From contig CP141143.1 in NCBI GenBank assembly GCA_035235625.1, positions 24,225,092 to 24,289,091 of the forward strand: a DNA stretch of 64,000 nt, read 5' to 3'. Shown here piece by piece: positions 1-9,435 of this stretch (positions are counted from its first letter, which is position 1; the number at the start of each line of letters is the position of its first letter). Made by a program: the position numbers and the translations under genes. The stretch is from Saururus chinensis. Taxonomy: Eukaryota; Streptophyta; Magnoliopsida; Piperales; Saururaceae. A model generated the notes under the pieces. That model worked only from the letters and a program-made list of their open reading frames with translations, did no database searches and was not told the origin of the DNA.

Positions 1-119
1 TTACCTATTTTTTGACGCTTAGGATTTAGCATCACAAATTGCAATTTTTTTAACGTCGCAAAAAGTAGGTTTTAGCGACACTAATAAAAGCGTCACAAAT
101 AATTTTTGTTATTGTAGTG
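1..119. mobile_element. CACTA transposon end (terminal and subterminal repeats)
   Basis: The segment ends in ATTGTAGTG, the reverse complement of the CACTACAAT terminus typical of plant CACTA (En/Spm) elements. Inside it lie alternating copies of a short motif around GCGACAC/GCGTCAC in both orientations, the usual subterminal transposase-binding array. Only the end is in the window; the body lies to the left. The 3-bp target duplication cannot be checked because the other end is absent. No coding sequence is present. Confidence 0.7.
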
Positions 120-764
120 ATTCATTGAGCCATAATATTTAATTATAAGCCTCATAAATATTATTTTTGTGTAGTCAACATCATGCATCACCGTTCCAGG
201 GCCTTTATAATAAATAATGTGTCACTAGGCAACATCAAGAACGATTAATATCGAGCTGACTACAACATGTCAAGCACCTATACCATGTAGAACTTAATTC
301 AAGTGATGCATCGTTGCTTTAAGCGATAATAAAAGAAATGGCCAGGAATAGGCCTATTAGCAGTAAAGAAAAAATGCTTTTGAAAGATAATTCTGTGACA
401 AAAATGGTTGAGTATTTTGATCATAAAAATCCATGCAGATAATCTATGTTTTAAACTTTTTAATTTGTTTCAGAACATGGTGTGGTCATCAGCTTCCTAA
501 TGTATGACTCTAATGGCTCTATCCTGACCGTTCCTTTCCTTCGTGAGAAGCCGACTCACAGAGAGAGAGAATCGCAGAGATCTCTCTCAGTTATTCTCCA
601 AGAATCCAGTGGCTGCTCATTAAAGCCCACTTCTGCTTCCTCTTCTGTTTCTGTTCATTTCCTTCCCAAGTGTGACCTCCTTGATTGGTTCTTTTGAACT
701 CTTTTTGGGCTCTTTTGATTTGTGTTGCGGGAGTGTTTTTGTTTTGCTCGTGGGTTGTATAAAC
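120..764. other. gene-free flank, then leader of the U-box stub
   Basis: No coding region is convincing. From about 480 onward the base composition changes to CT- and GA-rich, with a short AGAGAG run near 560, and leads straight into the ATG of the U-box fragment at 765. This looks like the original promoter-proximal region and 5' untranslated leader of that gene. I see no clear TATA box at a sensible distance. Confidence 0.35.
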
Positions 765-975
765 ATGCATATGTATTGGCTTCCATCCTGGAGGAAAGAC
801 GGGGAGTTCAGATTTGAGAGCGGTGGGCATGTAGTGGATCTAGAGATTTCGGCAAAAAATGGAGTCTTGGGCAGTAGGGACGAAAAGTTGGACCTGAGGA
901 AGATAATTGAAGAGCTGGATTTGTATGAAGTGCCTTCTGTGTTCATCTGCCCCATCTCTCTAGACCCATGCAAGA
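765..975 (+). pseudogene. U-box E3 ubiquitin ligase (PUB30/31-like), 5' fragment
   Basis: From the ATG at 765 the frame reads about 70 residues that resemble the start of plant U-box ARM-repeat E3 ligases of the PUB30/PUB31 type. There is a GGHVVDLE segment, then EKLDLRKIIEELDL, then the beginning of the U-box itself, PSVFICPISLDP. Intact family members continue with the rest of the U-box and several hundred residues of armadillo repeats. Here a one-base loss right after the aspartate-proline of the U-box shifts the frame, and similarity stops a few codons later. What remains could not bind an E2 enzyme. It lies tail to tail with the SKP1-like gene. The subfamily is assigned from recall of the motif order and not from an alignment. 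Confidence 0.7.
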
Positions 976-1083
976 TGTATCATAAGCTTTTTTTATTTTA
1001 TTGATTAAATAAAAATTACTATTTTTTCATAGCTATTAACATGGGACAAGGAGTAAAGACAAGGAGCAAAGACTGCCCACATT

Positions 1084-1569
1084 TCACCGGAAGGCCCATT
1101 TGTATTCGTTCCGGTAAGCTTCTTCTTCCTCAGGCGTGTAATCGTTCTCAATCCTGAAAATCTTTCTCACGTCTTCAACACTTCGGCCCTCGAGTGACTT
1201 AGCCAGGGCCTTGCACATAAGCTTTTGCAGCGATTCCACGTTTATATAGTTGGCAGCCGTTACCAGTTCCAGCTGAAACACAATGTCTCCATCGGAAGCA
1301 AAGCCCATATCCCATTCTTCCAGGTCCCGCGACGATCCATTGGAGTGCTTCTCGCAGTACTCGATAACCTTGGCCAGGACTTTGGAAGATACGTTTGGTA
1401 GAGGGAAGAAGTCGCCCTCCTCGGCCATCTCTCGCACAACCTGCATCTGGTAAGCAACAGCTTCTGATATTTCAAAGACCTTTCCTTCGTTGCTCTGCAG
1501 CTTGATCCTTCTTTTACTGCCATCTTCCCTCTGGAATAGACTAGGAACGTGGCTCTTCAACCACTGCAT
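1084..1569 (-). CDS. SKP1-like protein (SCF ubiquitin ligase adaptor)
   Basis: The protein has 161 residues, the normal SKP1/ASK length, when started at the ATG at 1569. The frame is open upstream to about 1662 but without an ATG. SKP1 links CUL1 to F-box proteins in SCF E3 ligases, in nucleus and cytoplasm. Visible landmarks are the N-terminal BTB/POZ-like half (IKLQSNEGKVFEISEAVA, then FFPLPNVSSKVLAKVIEYCEKH) and the C-terminal F-box-binding half (ELVTAANYINVESLQKLMCK, then VRKIFRIENDYTPEEEE). The end WAFR replaces the usual WAFE. It is uninterrupted and intronless in the window. The residues before the first strand (MQWLKSHVPSLFQREDGSKR) are longer and unlike the short start of canonical SKP1. 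It is therefore a divergent paralogue, as is common in expanded plant ASK families. A pseudogene without disabling changes cannot be excluded. Confidence 0.85.
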   Translation of the reverse strand: MQWLKSHVPSLFQREDGSKRRIKLQSNEGKVFEISEAVAYQMQVVREMAEEGDFFPLPNVSSKVLAKVIEYCEKHSNGSSRDLEEWDMGFASDGDIVFQLELVTAANYINVESLQKLMCKALAKSLEGRSVEDVRKIFRIENDYTPEEEEAYRNEYKWAFR

Positions 1570-1700
1570 GTCTCTAGCTAGGAAGACGCCTTTCTCCTGC
1601 TGTTCGTGACCAATCTCACCGGTCCTGATTGATGATGAAACAAAGGAAAGGAAGAAAGCCAAGTCGTCAAGTACGTGTGAGGGTCGTAGTCAGGAGCCCC

Positions 1701-1710
1701 TTATTTATCA
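1701..1710 (-). promoter_or_regulatory. possible TATA box of the SKP1-like gene
   Basis: On the minus strand the sequence TGATAAATAA lies about 130 bp upstream of the ATG at 1569. That would give a leader of about 100 bases. It is a loose match, and no other promoter element was identified. Confidence 0.35.
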
Positions 1711-2659
1711 TCTTGGGTTGCTCCTCTTGGAAGGAAGAAGGAAGAGCCTAACTTTGGAAAGTAATTGCCCAACTAGGATTAGGGTTTAGTACACATAGCA
1801 CTGATGCACTGATCGAGTTGTCTTTAATAATTTTTTGCATTTAGGCATGCTTTGGAGTTTCGAATTAGACGGGCTCTTTAAGATCACACACAGGAGGAAT
1901 TACTACGTAAAAACAGAATTTTTTATTAGGGTTCCTAATTCAGATTGAACTGAGACTTCAAATAATGTCGGTGTTGTGTGAGGCTACGAAAAGGCAAGTT
2001 CCTCACAGAAGATTAGAGCAAGGTAATCATGCGACGACGTTGAACAAAAGAAGGTGTTCGCGTAGATTTTTTTTTCTAGTATGTTTACAGATCACAGATG
2101 CAAACATAAATTTTCGCAGTGGCTCCTTCATGCAGGCTGCCTTTTTCAGTCCGGATGATTATGGGTTTAGGCGTTGTTTGGCAACCCAATCTTTGTTTTT
2201 GTGAATCTTAAAATTCACGTGAATTTAATTTTCAAATTCTTTGGAGAAGTGGCTGTCGTTTGGCTATGCATTTGTAGTGAGTCATACTCCCTCCCTCTTT
2301 AAATTAATAACTTCATTTGACAAAAAAAAGTATTCTATATTAATAATTTTATTTTGTTAAAAAATAAGTTTATATGCACCCTAATAATTTTTTTAGTACC
2401 CTATTTTATATACAAATTTATATGAAGTTTTATAAGGTTAACTACAATAAAAAAAAGTGTCAGCTAATAGTTTTTTTATTATATTTAATTAATATTTATT
2501 ATTTTAATATATAATATATAATAAATAAATACTAAAAAACTTTATAAATATAATATATATTTTTAATATTAATTATATTTATGTACATGGTCGCCCTAGC
2601 TCATCACCGGAGAAGTTGCAGTAGACGTTTTTTAATTATATGTTTAAAAAATATTTAAT
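1711..2659. other. gene-free stretch with a partial Stowaway-like MITE
   Basis: No gene is recognisable. At about 2286-2345 the sequence TACTCCCTCCCTCTTTAAA, followed by an AATAACTTCATTTGAC-type segment, resembles one end of the Stowaway-like MITEs found intact elsewhere in this window. A clear opposite end is missing. The remainder to 2659 is very AT-rich. Confidence 0.4.
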
Positions 2660-3979
2660 TAAAAATATTTCCTCTCTCAATGGGCACCCATTGTATGTTT
2701 TTATGTAATCTGTCAGTAGGCACTCTCCATATGAACAATTTAAGAAACTATGTCGGGGCTTTAATCTACCCCCTGCTTACTGGTTGTTTTTTTCTTAAGC
2801 CCTTGTTCTTCCCTGGTAGATTAATGATTTCTTCTCACTCTTCAACTATGTTCGGCCACTGATCCATAATGTTCAAAATGAATCCCCGATAATTGTAACT
2901 TCCACGGTGGCAAATGCTAAGCTGGAAAAACAGGGTTTCCAAAGTGATCAAACCCAAAACCCAAATCCACAACATCAATAACGTTCAAACCCAAAATCAC
3001 ACCAAGAGAAGTGATTGATGATCCAAAAGTTTGTTGCTTTCTGAAGCTTCTCCGGCATGTACTCAGGGAAGATTGCCAGCAACATAGGAGATGCATGAGA
3101 AACGATATGTCATGGCACTCTATAACTTTTCCTGTTTGTTTATTTGGGGGTAATGAGTTGGAAAATAACGTGGGGGCATATGCGGTACAAAAGCAATTGA
3201 AAATTACCCAATTTTGTCTCTATAATAGGGTACTGAGGGTTTTCTAGGGGTGCATATAGACATTTCCTAATATTAAATGTGTAACTTGTCCATTAATCTT
3301 CATGCTAGTCGACTAAGTTTGCGATCAAGTCTAAAGCTTAAAATATGCAGAATTGCAATAAGAACAGGATTGGCGTCATAATTATGAATATAGAATTGAA
3401 ATTGTGATTAGATAAATTGATTGGGAAGTGAATAATATTGAAAATAGACAAGGAAAGATGTGAATAGGATAGAAAAATAGAGAAGTAAGAAACACTAATT
3501 AATTGGCCACATAGTTGTCGGGAGGAAAAATTCCCAAATGCAGCTGAACATATACATAAAGTTTTGGCTCATCACCGGAGTACATGCCAGAGAAGCTTCA
3601 GAAAGCAACAAACTTTTGGATCATCAATCACTTCTCCTGGTGTGATTTTGGGTTTGAACGTTATTGATGTTGTGGATTTGGGTTTTGGGTTTGATCACTT
3701 TGGAAACCCTGTTTTTCCAACTTAGCATTTACCACCGTGGAAGTTACGATTATCGGGGATTCATTTTGAACATTGTGGATTAGTGGCCGAACATAGTTGA
3801 AGAGTGAGAAGAAATCATTAATCTACCAGGGAAGAAGAAAAGGCTTAAGAAAAACCAGTAAGCAGGGGGCAGATTAAAGCCCGGACATAGTTTCTTAAAT
3901 TGTTCATATGGAGAGTGCCTAATGACAAATTACATAAAAACATACAATGGGTGCCCACTGAGAGAGAAAATATTTTTTA
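2660..3979. repeat. long inverted repeat (two 0.4-kb arms, 0.5-kb loop)
   Basis: Positions 2660-3064 reappear as the reverse complement at 3578-3979 with only scattered differences, judged by eye at well above 90 percent. The loop is 3065-3577. The arms share GGGTTTCCAAAGTGATCAAA and a GGGCACCCATTGTATG segment near their outer ends. No transposase, TIR-flanking duplication or credible coding frame was found. It could be a foldback-type transposon or an inverted duplication. A transcript would form a hairpin of about 400 bp, a possible source of small RNAs. Confidence 0.9.
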
Positions 3980-4367
3980 TTGGAGCCATGGTCTTGTTTC
4001 TGGAATTGCTGTTACGGTGGGTGCCCCCCCAAAAGATTACATAGATAGATACGGTGGGTGCCTATCAAGAGTGCAGATGTTTTTATTAGTGCCCTGACAT
4101 TGTTTCTGGAATTGATCTCACGGTGGGTGCCCCCAACGGATTACATGGAAACATACGATGGGTGCCCACCAAGAAAGCAGATATTTTTTATTTGAGCCCC
4201 AGTCATGTTTGTAGAATTGCTCTCACGATGGCTGCCCCATGATAGATTATATAGATACATACAGTGAATGCCCACTAAGAGTGCATAAATTTTTATAAGT
4301 GCCCTGGCATTGTTTCTGAAATTGATCTCACGGTAAGCTCCCCCTAAAAAATTACATGAAAACATAC
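3941..4367. repeat. tandem array of four ~106-bp units
   Basis: Units begin at about 3941, 4049, 4152 and 4257. Each has the order: GGTGGGTGCC-like box, AAGAGTGCAGAT-like box, TTTTATT(T)GAGCCC-like box, TTGTTTCTGGAATTG box, CTCACGGTGGGTGCCCCC, then GATTACATA. Units differ at many positions, so the array is old. The first unit overlaps the outer end of the right arm of the inverted repeat, and part of one unit is mirrored in the left arm (about 2681-2720). Confidence 0.85.
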
Positions 4368-4499
4368 AAAAAATATCTTAACGATAGAGCAGAAAAAATT
4401 AAGGTACGCAGTGAGTAATCTGGAGAGGTAAAGGGGTAATAAAATAAAATTAAATAAAATTTTTAGTTCAGGGTATATTAAAAAATTATTTTCAATTAA

Positions 4500-6427
4500 T
4501 ACAAGATAAAAAAATAAGTAAATATTGTCCGAGCTTCCGCCTTCTAGCGTGCTTGCACAGCCAACTCCCCCCATTTGAGATCATTCACCTTATCCCTGGT
4601 TTCTCTTTGCATCATTTCCCTTACACACCTCATTATCTCCTCTCTTCCTACGAGGCTTTTTTCATCAGATCTAGCTCTTACTCCCATCCGCACACCTCCT
4701 CTATGTACTTGGCATTGGTGGGCTGGTCAGACCATTGAGGAACAGCCACCATGGGCACCCTTAGACTGATCCCCTCCAAGATCGAGTTCCAGCCACATTT
4801 TGTAACAAAGCAGCCAATGGCCTCGTGGGCCAGCACCTCAAGCTGTGGCGCCCACTTCACCATCAGCCCTTTCCCTAACGTGACCTCCTCTACAAAGCCG
4901 TCTGGGAGTTTGCTTGCTCTCTTCCGCAGCTCTGACCACCCACAAGAAGTGATAGTGACTTTCTTTAAGAGCCCAGGCTATCTTTTCCATCTGCTCGGCA
5001 CTCGACTTGGCTAGGCTTCCGAAGGAGACATAGATTACTGGTCCTGCTTCCTTGTTCTTGCTTCCTTGTTCTGAAGCCATTGCTTGCAGACTGCATCCTC
5101 TTTCTTCCACAGGCTCAGACCATAGTCAGTATCAGCTTCGATGCGCTTGTCGAGGTACATGGATGGCACTGTTGGCCCAACAGCTTTAACTTTCCAGTAG
5201 CTCCTCATCAAACTCAATTCCTGCAAGTGTAAAGCTTTAGAGATTAATAGAAAAGCTTTTGAGATTAAAAGATAAAAAATGGCAACTTAAACGTGCGGGA
5301 GAGGGTTAAAGCACAGTAAGCCGTGAATTTGGCTCACTGCAAAAACTAGTTAGAAATATGAATTAAACGCGTTCATTATCTGTTTCCTAACTGCTTAAGC
5401 TAGTGGAGCCAAAGTAAGAGCTTCAGATTCTAGGAGACAAGTGTTTCTGACAGCTTAAGCTACAGGGGCAGCCTTAACTTTAATTCTAAAATGTTGTAAA
5501 ATAAAATTTTCAGAACCAATTTTTTTGGCCAACCTACATATGGCTCCAAACATGATCTATAAGAGGATAATAACTAATAAAGAGCATGTTCAGAGCCTTA
5601 TGAATGTGAACTAGTCATGGGGCTCTGGTCATGGAGCCGGGTGAAGCTAGACGCGTCTTTTTTTCTATCACTCAATATCTACCATAGAGTTTTCAACGAC
5701 ATTTTTACATCAAAATAAATTCTTGTATTTTCTTCTGTTTGTGTCTCAGACAGGAAAGAGAAAGAGATCATCACCTCGGGCTCCAACTCATGAAAAGTGT
5801 TGCAGATAACCAAATCAGCCTCATCCAAGTTGCTGAACTGGGTCATTAGGAACTCCAGAATCCCAGGCATCTGGTCAGGGTGTAACACGAAAGACGGCAA
5901 GTCAGACAAGTCAAGCTTAGGCAATCCTGGTAATGCTCTCAGCTCCTCGAGGGGGAGCTTCCAGTCTCCCCTTGTGCACACTGTAGTAGATCATATCAAC
6001 TGCACAGGATTGAGTGAAGAACGAAGCAGCGAGCAGCCCACACCTTCTGGCCACATCCAGACCCAATGGGATGAGCGAGTCATACACAAGGCATCTGACT
6101 GGGCAGTCTGAGGCACTAAGCCTCTGAATGAGATCGAACATGTTCTGCGACCCAACAGCTTTGACCGTCTCGAGGTAATTGTCGTTGCTTCCTGCTGTTT
6201 CGTAGCCATCATCGAAGCCATCAGATATTGTTTCCACCTTGATGGAGCCCATGTGGGCATCCATGGATTTGGTGACGAACACCGCAGTGACGAGAGAGTC
6301 TGGGATTCCTCTCGAAGCTAGTCGCTTGGCAAACTGGAGCATGGGGTTGATGTGGCCTTGGGCAGGCATGGGGAAGATCAGAACGTGGGAATTGGGATTT
6401 GGTGCCTTCTTTGCCCATCTCAACCAT
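4500..6427 (-). pseudogene. UDP-glycosyltransferase (UGT74-like), frameshifted
   Basis: UGTs of this type transfer glucose from UDP-glucose to small acceptors such as hormones and phenolics in the cytosol. Exon 1 (about 6427-5775) has SHVLIFPMPAQGHINPMLQF, the usual N-terminal UGT start, and runs to NTFHELEPE. It is followed by a GT donor at 5774-5773. After an intron of about 550 bp, an AG acceptor at 5222-5221 opens exon 2 with SLMRSYWKVKAVGPTVPSMY. Exon 2 continues to the PSPG sugar-donor box (WAPQLEVLAHEAIGCFVTKC, then GWNSILEG and PQWSDQPTNAK) and a decayed C terminus near 4510 (EGGSSDN). The reading frame changes at about 6410, 5965, 5060, 4910, 4690 and 4560, so no full-length product is possible. 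The PSPG box itself is well kept, so decay is fairly recent. The probable ancestral start is the ATG at 6427. Confidence 0.85.
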
Positions 6428-8353
6428 TCTGCAAACTGCAAGTTTGGTAACTGGGAGAGGGACTTATTCATAGAACCAACGGACAAGAAGATTGTTAGGC
6501 CTGACACAAGGTTGATACGTATTGTCCTCGTGGAGAAGAGACGTTTTTCATTTCTTATTTTTTATTCTGGATAGGGAAATCTAAAGGTTTGTCTACTAAA
6601 TTAGCTGACCAAGAACTAGGCACAACAATGTGCCAAAAAAAAGGAACTAGATACAAAAGGAAGTGTATTCTTCTGCTCCCCAGATTGTTCGTCGTGCAAT
6701 GATTAGACGTGTTGAGTATAACTTTTCCGGCCGGAGAAGACAGGTCCAGGAGCACACGACGATCAGGCCCCTTTGACCTTATCTTTTTTACGAAAGCCTG
6801 TAGAAGATAGGAGAAACTAAGGTGTACCTGGTTGTCTGATTGTTTTTTTTTCGCACCTATGGCGGCTTGAATGAAATAAGAGGCTGAAGGTTGTGATGAT
6901 GTCTGTAGACTGTGGGGCCGTAAGTTCAATGCATTTCAATCAATTATGGCTTTAGACCAACTTTGTTGTTGGGAGGGCCCATTAGCTAGCCATTTAGGGA
7001 AGTGATTGGGTCGGGTTTCGCAAAATTTATATTTAATATTATTTTAAAATAATAAATTTAAATTCAGCTTTAATAGATATTTAAGTTGAATTTAAAATCT
7101 CAATTTTGCCTATAAAGGTCGAGTTATGTTTTAATATAATATAAATAAAAAATAAAAAAATATATTTGTAATTTTAATTGGTTCAGGGTCAATTAGTTGA
7201 AACGGGAACTCAACGTGAATAGCTATTCTAAGTTTAATTTAAAAACTTGAATTTGACCCATTAAAGTCAAGTTGGGTTTTACCATGTGGGATTATTTTAG
7301 AGCATAACTGAAACTATCATTACAAAAGTATTATATTCAGCGCTAACAATGGAATGAGTTTAAAACACATAAGAGCCCTTCGTTCATGAGATCGACGACA
7401 AAGACACTAGTACATGTTAGTGTCATTACTATTGATGCTAACATGCACTAAAATATGTATTATTAATCTTAAATATCAAGGGCTCCTATATATAGCTTAT
7501 GCTAGGCTCATGTGACTATAGAGCATGAAAATACTTCCCATTATTACAAGGAGGGAAAAATTTTTCCAACTCACTTCTAACAATGAGTCACATGTAAGCT
7601 TCACATGAGAGCCGTTGTTATTTAAGATTAACAACGCACATACTAGAGTATGTTAACATCAATGATATTGAGGCTAACATACACTAATGTGTATGTAGTC
7701 AATCTCGTGGATGTATTGCTCCTGTGTAGAGCTTATGCTCGGATCACTATCAGAAGATAGTAGGAAAAACTCTTCCTACAAGGAGATGGTTAGACAAGAA
7801 ATTTTCTCTTTTTATTTTTATTGATCTTTGAAGGAAATAACTATTCAGGCCAAATTTTTTGTCAAAAGAGTTTTTAAGTCTCACAAGACATAAAAATGCC
7901 CTTAAGTTTTTGCCAAAATTTCAAATTCATGTCATCGAAAGAGCCAATTAAAAAATACTTTAATATAATCATTAAGGTTTGCATCACTGTCTCAATATTA
8001 ATCTTGAGCAACTTAAAAAAAACAAAGAGATTATCTCATAGAAATCTTGAAGACATCAAAAAATGGATCTCGATAGTAGGAAAATAAATTTTCTTAAAAT
8101 TATCCAAGTTACAAACCCAACATAATAGGAGCGAGTTAAATGTAATCCAACAAAGATGTAGGCGTAATTCATTAGCTAGTAGAATGCCTTCTTTATATTG
8201 AATGGATTACCATGTTCCAGCTACTTAAGCTTCTAGTACTTATTGTATAACAGGTTACCAATACTAGCCATATTTAGTGAGTAGAAATTAAGCTAATTTA
8301 ATAAATAAAACAACAAAAGATTATTTTTTAAATAAAAATGTTTATGCTTATGG
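6428..8353. other. gene-free AT-rich stretch
   Basis: No coding region is convincing. About 7020-7300 resembles another stretch at 27060-27330: a GGGTC(C)GG start, AT-rich middle, and a GGGTT(GAG)TTTTACCAT end. Both may be copies of one short non-autonomous element. At 7380-7780 a segment mentioning ATGCTAACATACACTAA is repeated with inverted and direct variations. Neither has a clear target duplication. Confidence 0.35.
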
Positions 8354-9435
8354 TACTACAATAAAACGAACTATTAGCAATGCTTTTATTAGCAACATAA
8401 TACAAAACGTCACTAAAAATTATTATTTATGACATATAAAAATATTATAAATTTTATCTATTAGCAACACTTTTTAAAAAAGTGTCGCTAATAGTTATAA
8501 TTTTTTCATAAAAAATAAAAAATTCATATTTGCGAACAGTATTAATAATAGTGACGTTTTTATCAAAACGTTCTTAATGGTTGTACTATTAGCGACACAT
8601 AAAAAAATACGTTGCAAATAAAATAAAGTAAATTTTTTTAAAAAAATTAAGACTATTAGCAATGCATTTTCAAAAGCGTCGCTAATAGTTTTATTATTTT
8701 ATTTTATTTTATATATTATTATTTAATATATAATAAATAAATATTAAAATTTAAAATTTTTAAAAAACTTTACAAATATAATAAACATGATCTAACCGTA
8801 AAAATTACGCCCACGTGGGCTAAAGTTCGGCCCGTGCAAGATAAATACCACATTTCCCCCTTGCCCTCATCCCAGAGGCCGCTGCCCCTAGTTCCGGTTG
8901 CCTCCACCCACCCCTAGGCCGCCGCCAACTCCAGCCGGACCCCCCCAATCCGATGCTGCCCACCCCCCTCTTCTTCTCCTCCCCTGCCCCTGGCTTCAAC
9001 TGGAGCCCCTCCCCCTTCTTCTTCTTCTCGCCCCTCCCCCCCCCCCCCCTAGTTGGAAGAGGAGGGCTTCGGCTCCCCTCCCTGAAATTAAAAGCGTCGC
9101 TAATAACCTTTTAGATTTTTTTATTTTCTTAGAGACACTTTTCAAAGCATCACTAATAATATTTTTTATATTTATTTTTTATTAGCAATGCTTTTAAAAG
9201 CGTCACTTATATTTTTTTAATTTTTTCATAATAATTTAATATTAGCAACACATGCAAATTAGCATCACTAATAATTTACTATTTGCGACTTGTTATAAAG
9301 TGTCCCAAAAAAATTTATATTAATGTCAATAATTAGTATTAGTAACTGGAGTTTTATCGACATAAGTATCGCTAATAGTAATTAAGAACATTTTTTGACT
9401 ATTAGCGACACTTAATAGTCTTTTTTCTTGCGGTG
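8354..9435. mobile_element. non-autonomous CACTA-like element with GC-rich core
   Basis: The left end TACTACAATAAAACGAACTA and the reverse complement of the right end, CACCGCAAGAAAAAAGACTA, form degenerate CACTA-type terminal repeats. Both flanks carry many copies of the ATTAGCGACGCTTTT/AAAAGCGTCGCTAAT motif in both orientations. The core (about 8806-9090) is abruptly GC- and C-rich and is preceded by CACGTGGGC and an AGATAAATACC segment. It looks like promoter and leader DNA picked up from a host gene. A long proline/leucine-rich frame there lacks an ATG. The 3-bp flanks do not match, so the ends are eroded or a base or two off. Confidence 0.65.

Noticed and set aside
1084..1662. Longer 192-residue version of the SKP1-like protein
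   Set aside because: The extension would start at a TTG codon. The ATG at 1569 gives the family's normal length.
5917..6507. UGT start at 6507
   Set aside because: That codon is GTG. The next in-frame ATG (6471) precedes residues unlike the family. The ATG at 6427 fits the family start best but needs a frame change.
8898..9185. Proline/leucine-rich frame in the CACTA-like element
   Set aside because: It starts at a TTG and runs out of the GC-rich core into the motif array. No family resemblance.
8354..9435. Clean 3-bp target duplication for the CACTA-like element
   Set aside because: The flanks are TGG and GTT at the chosen ends and cannot be made to match without arbitrary shifts.
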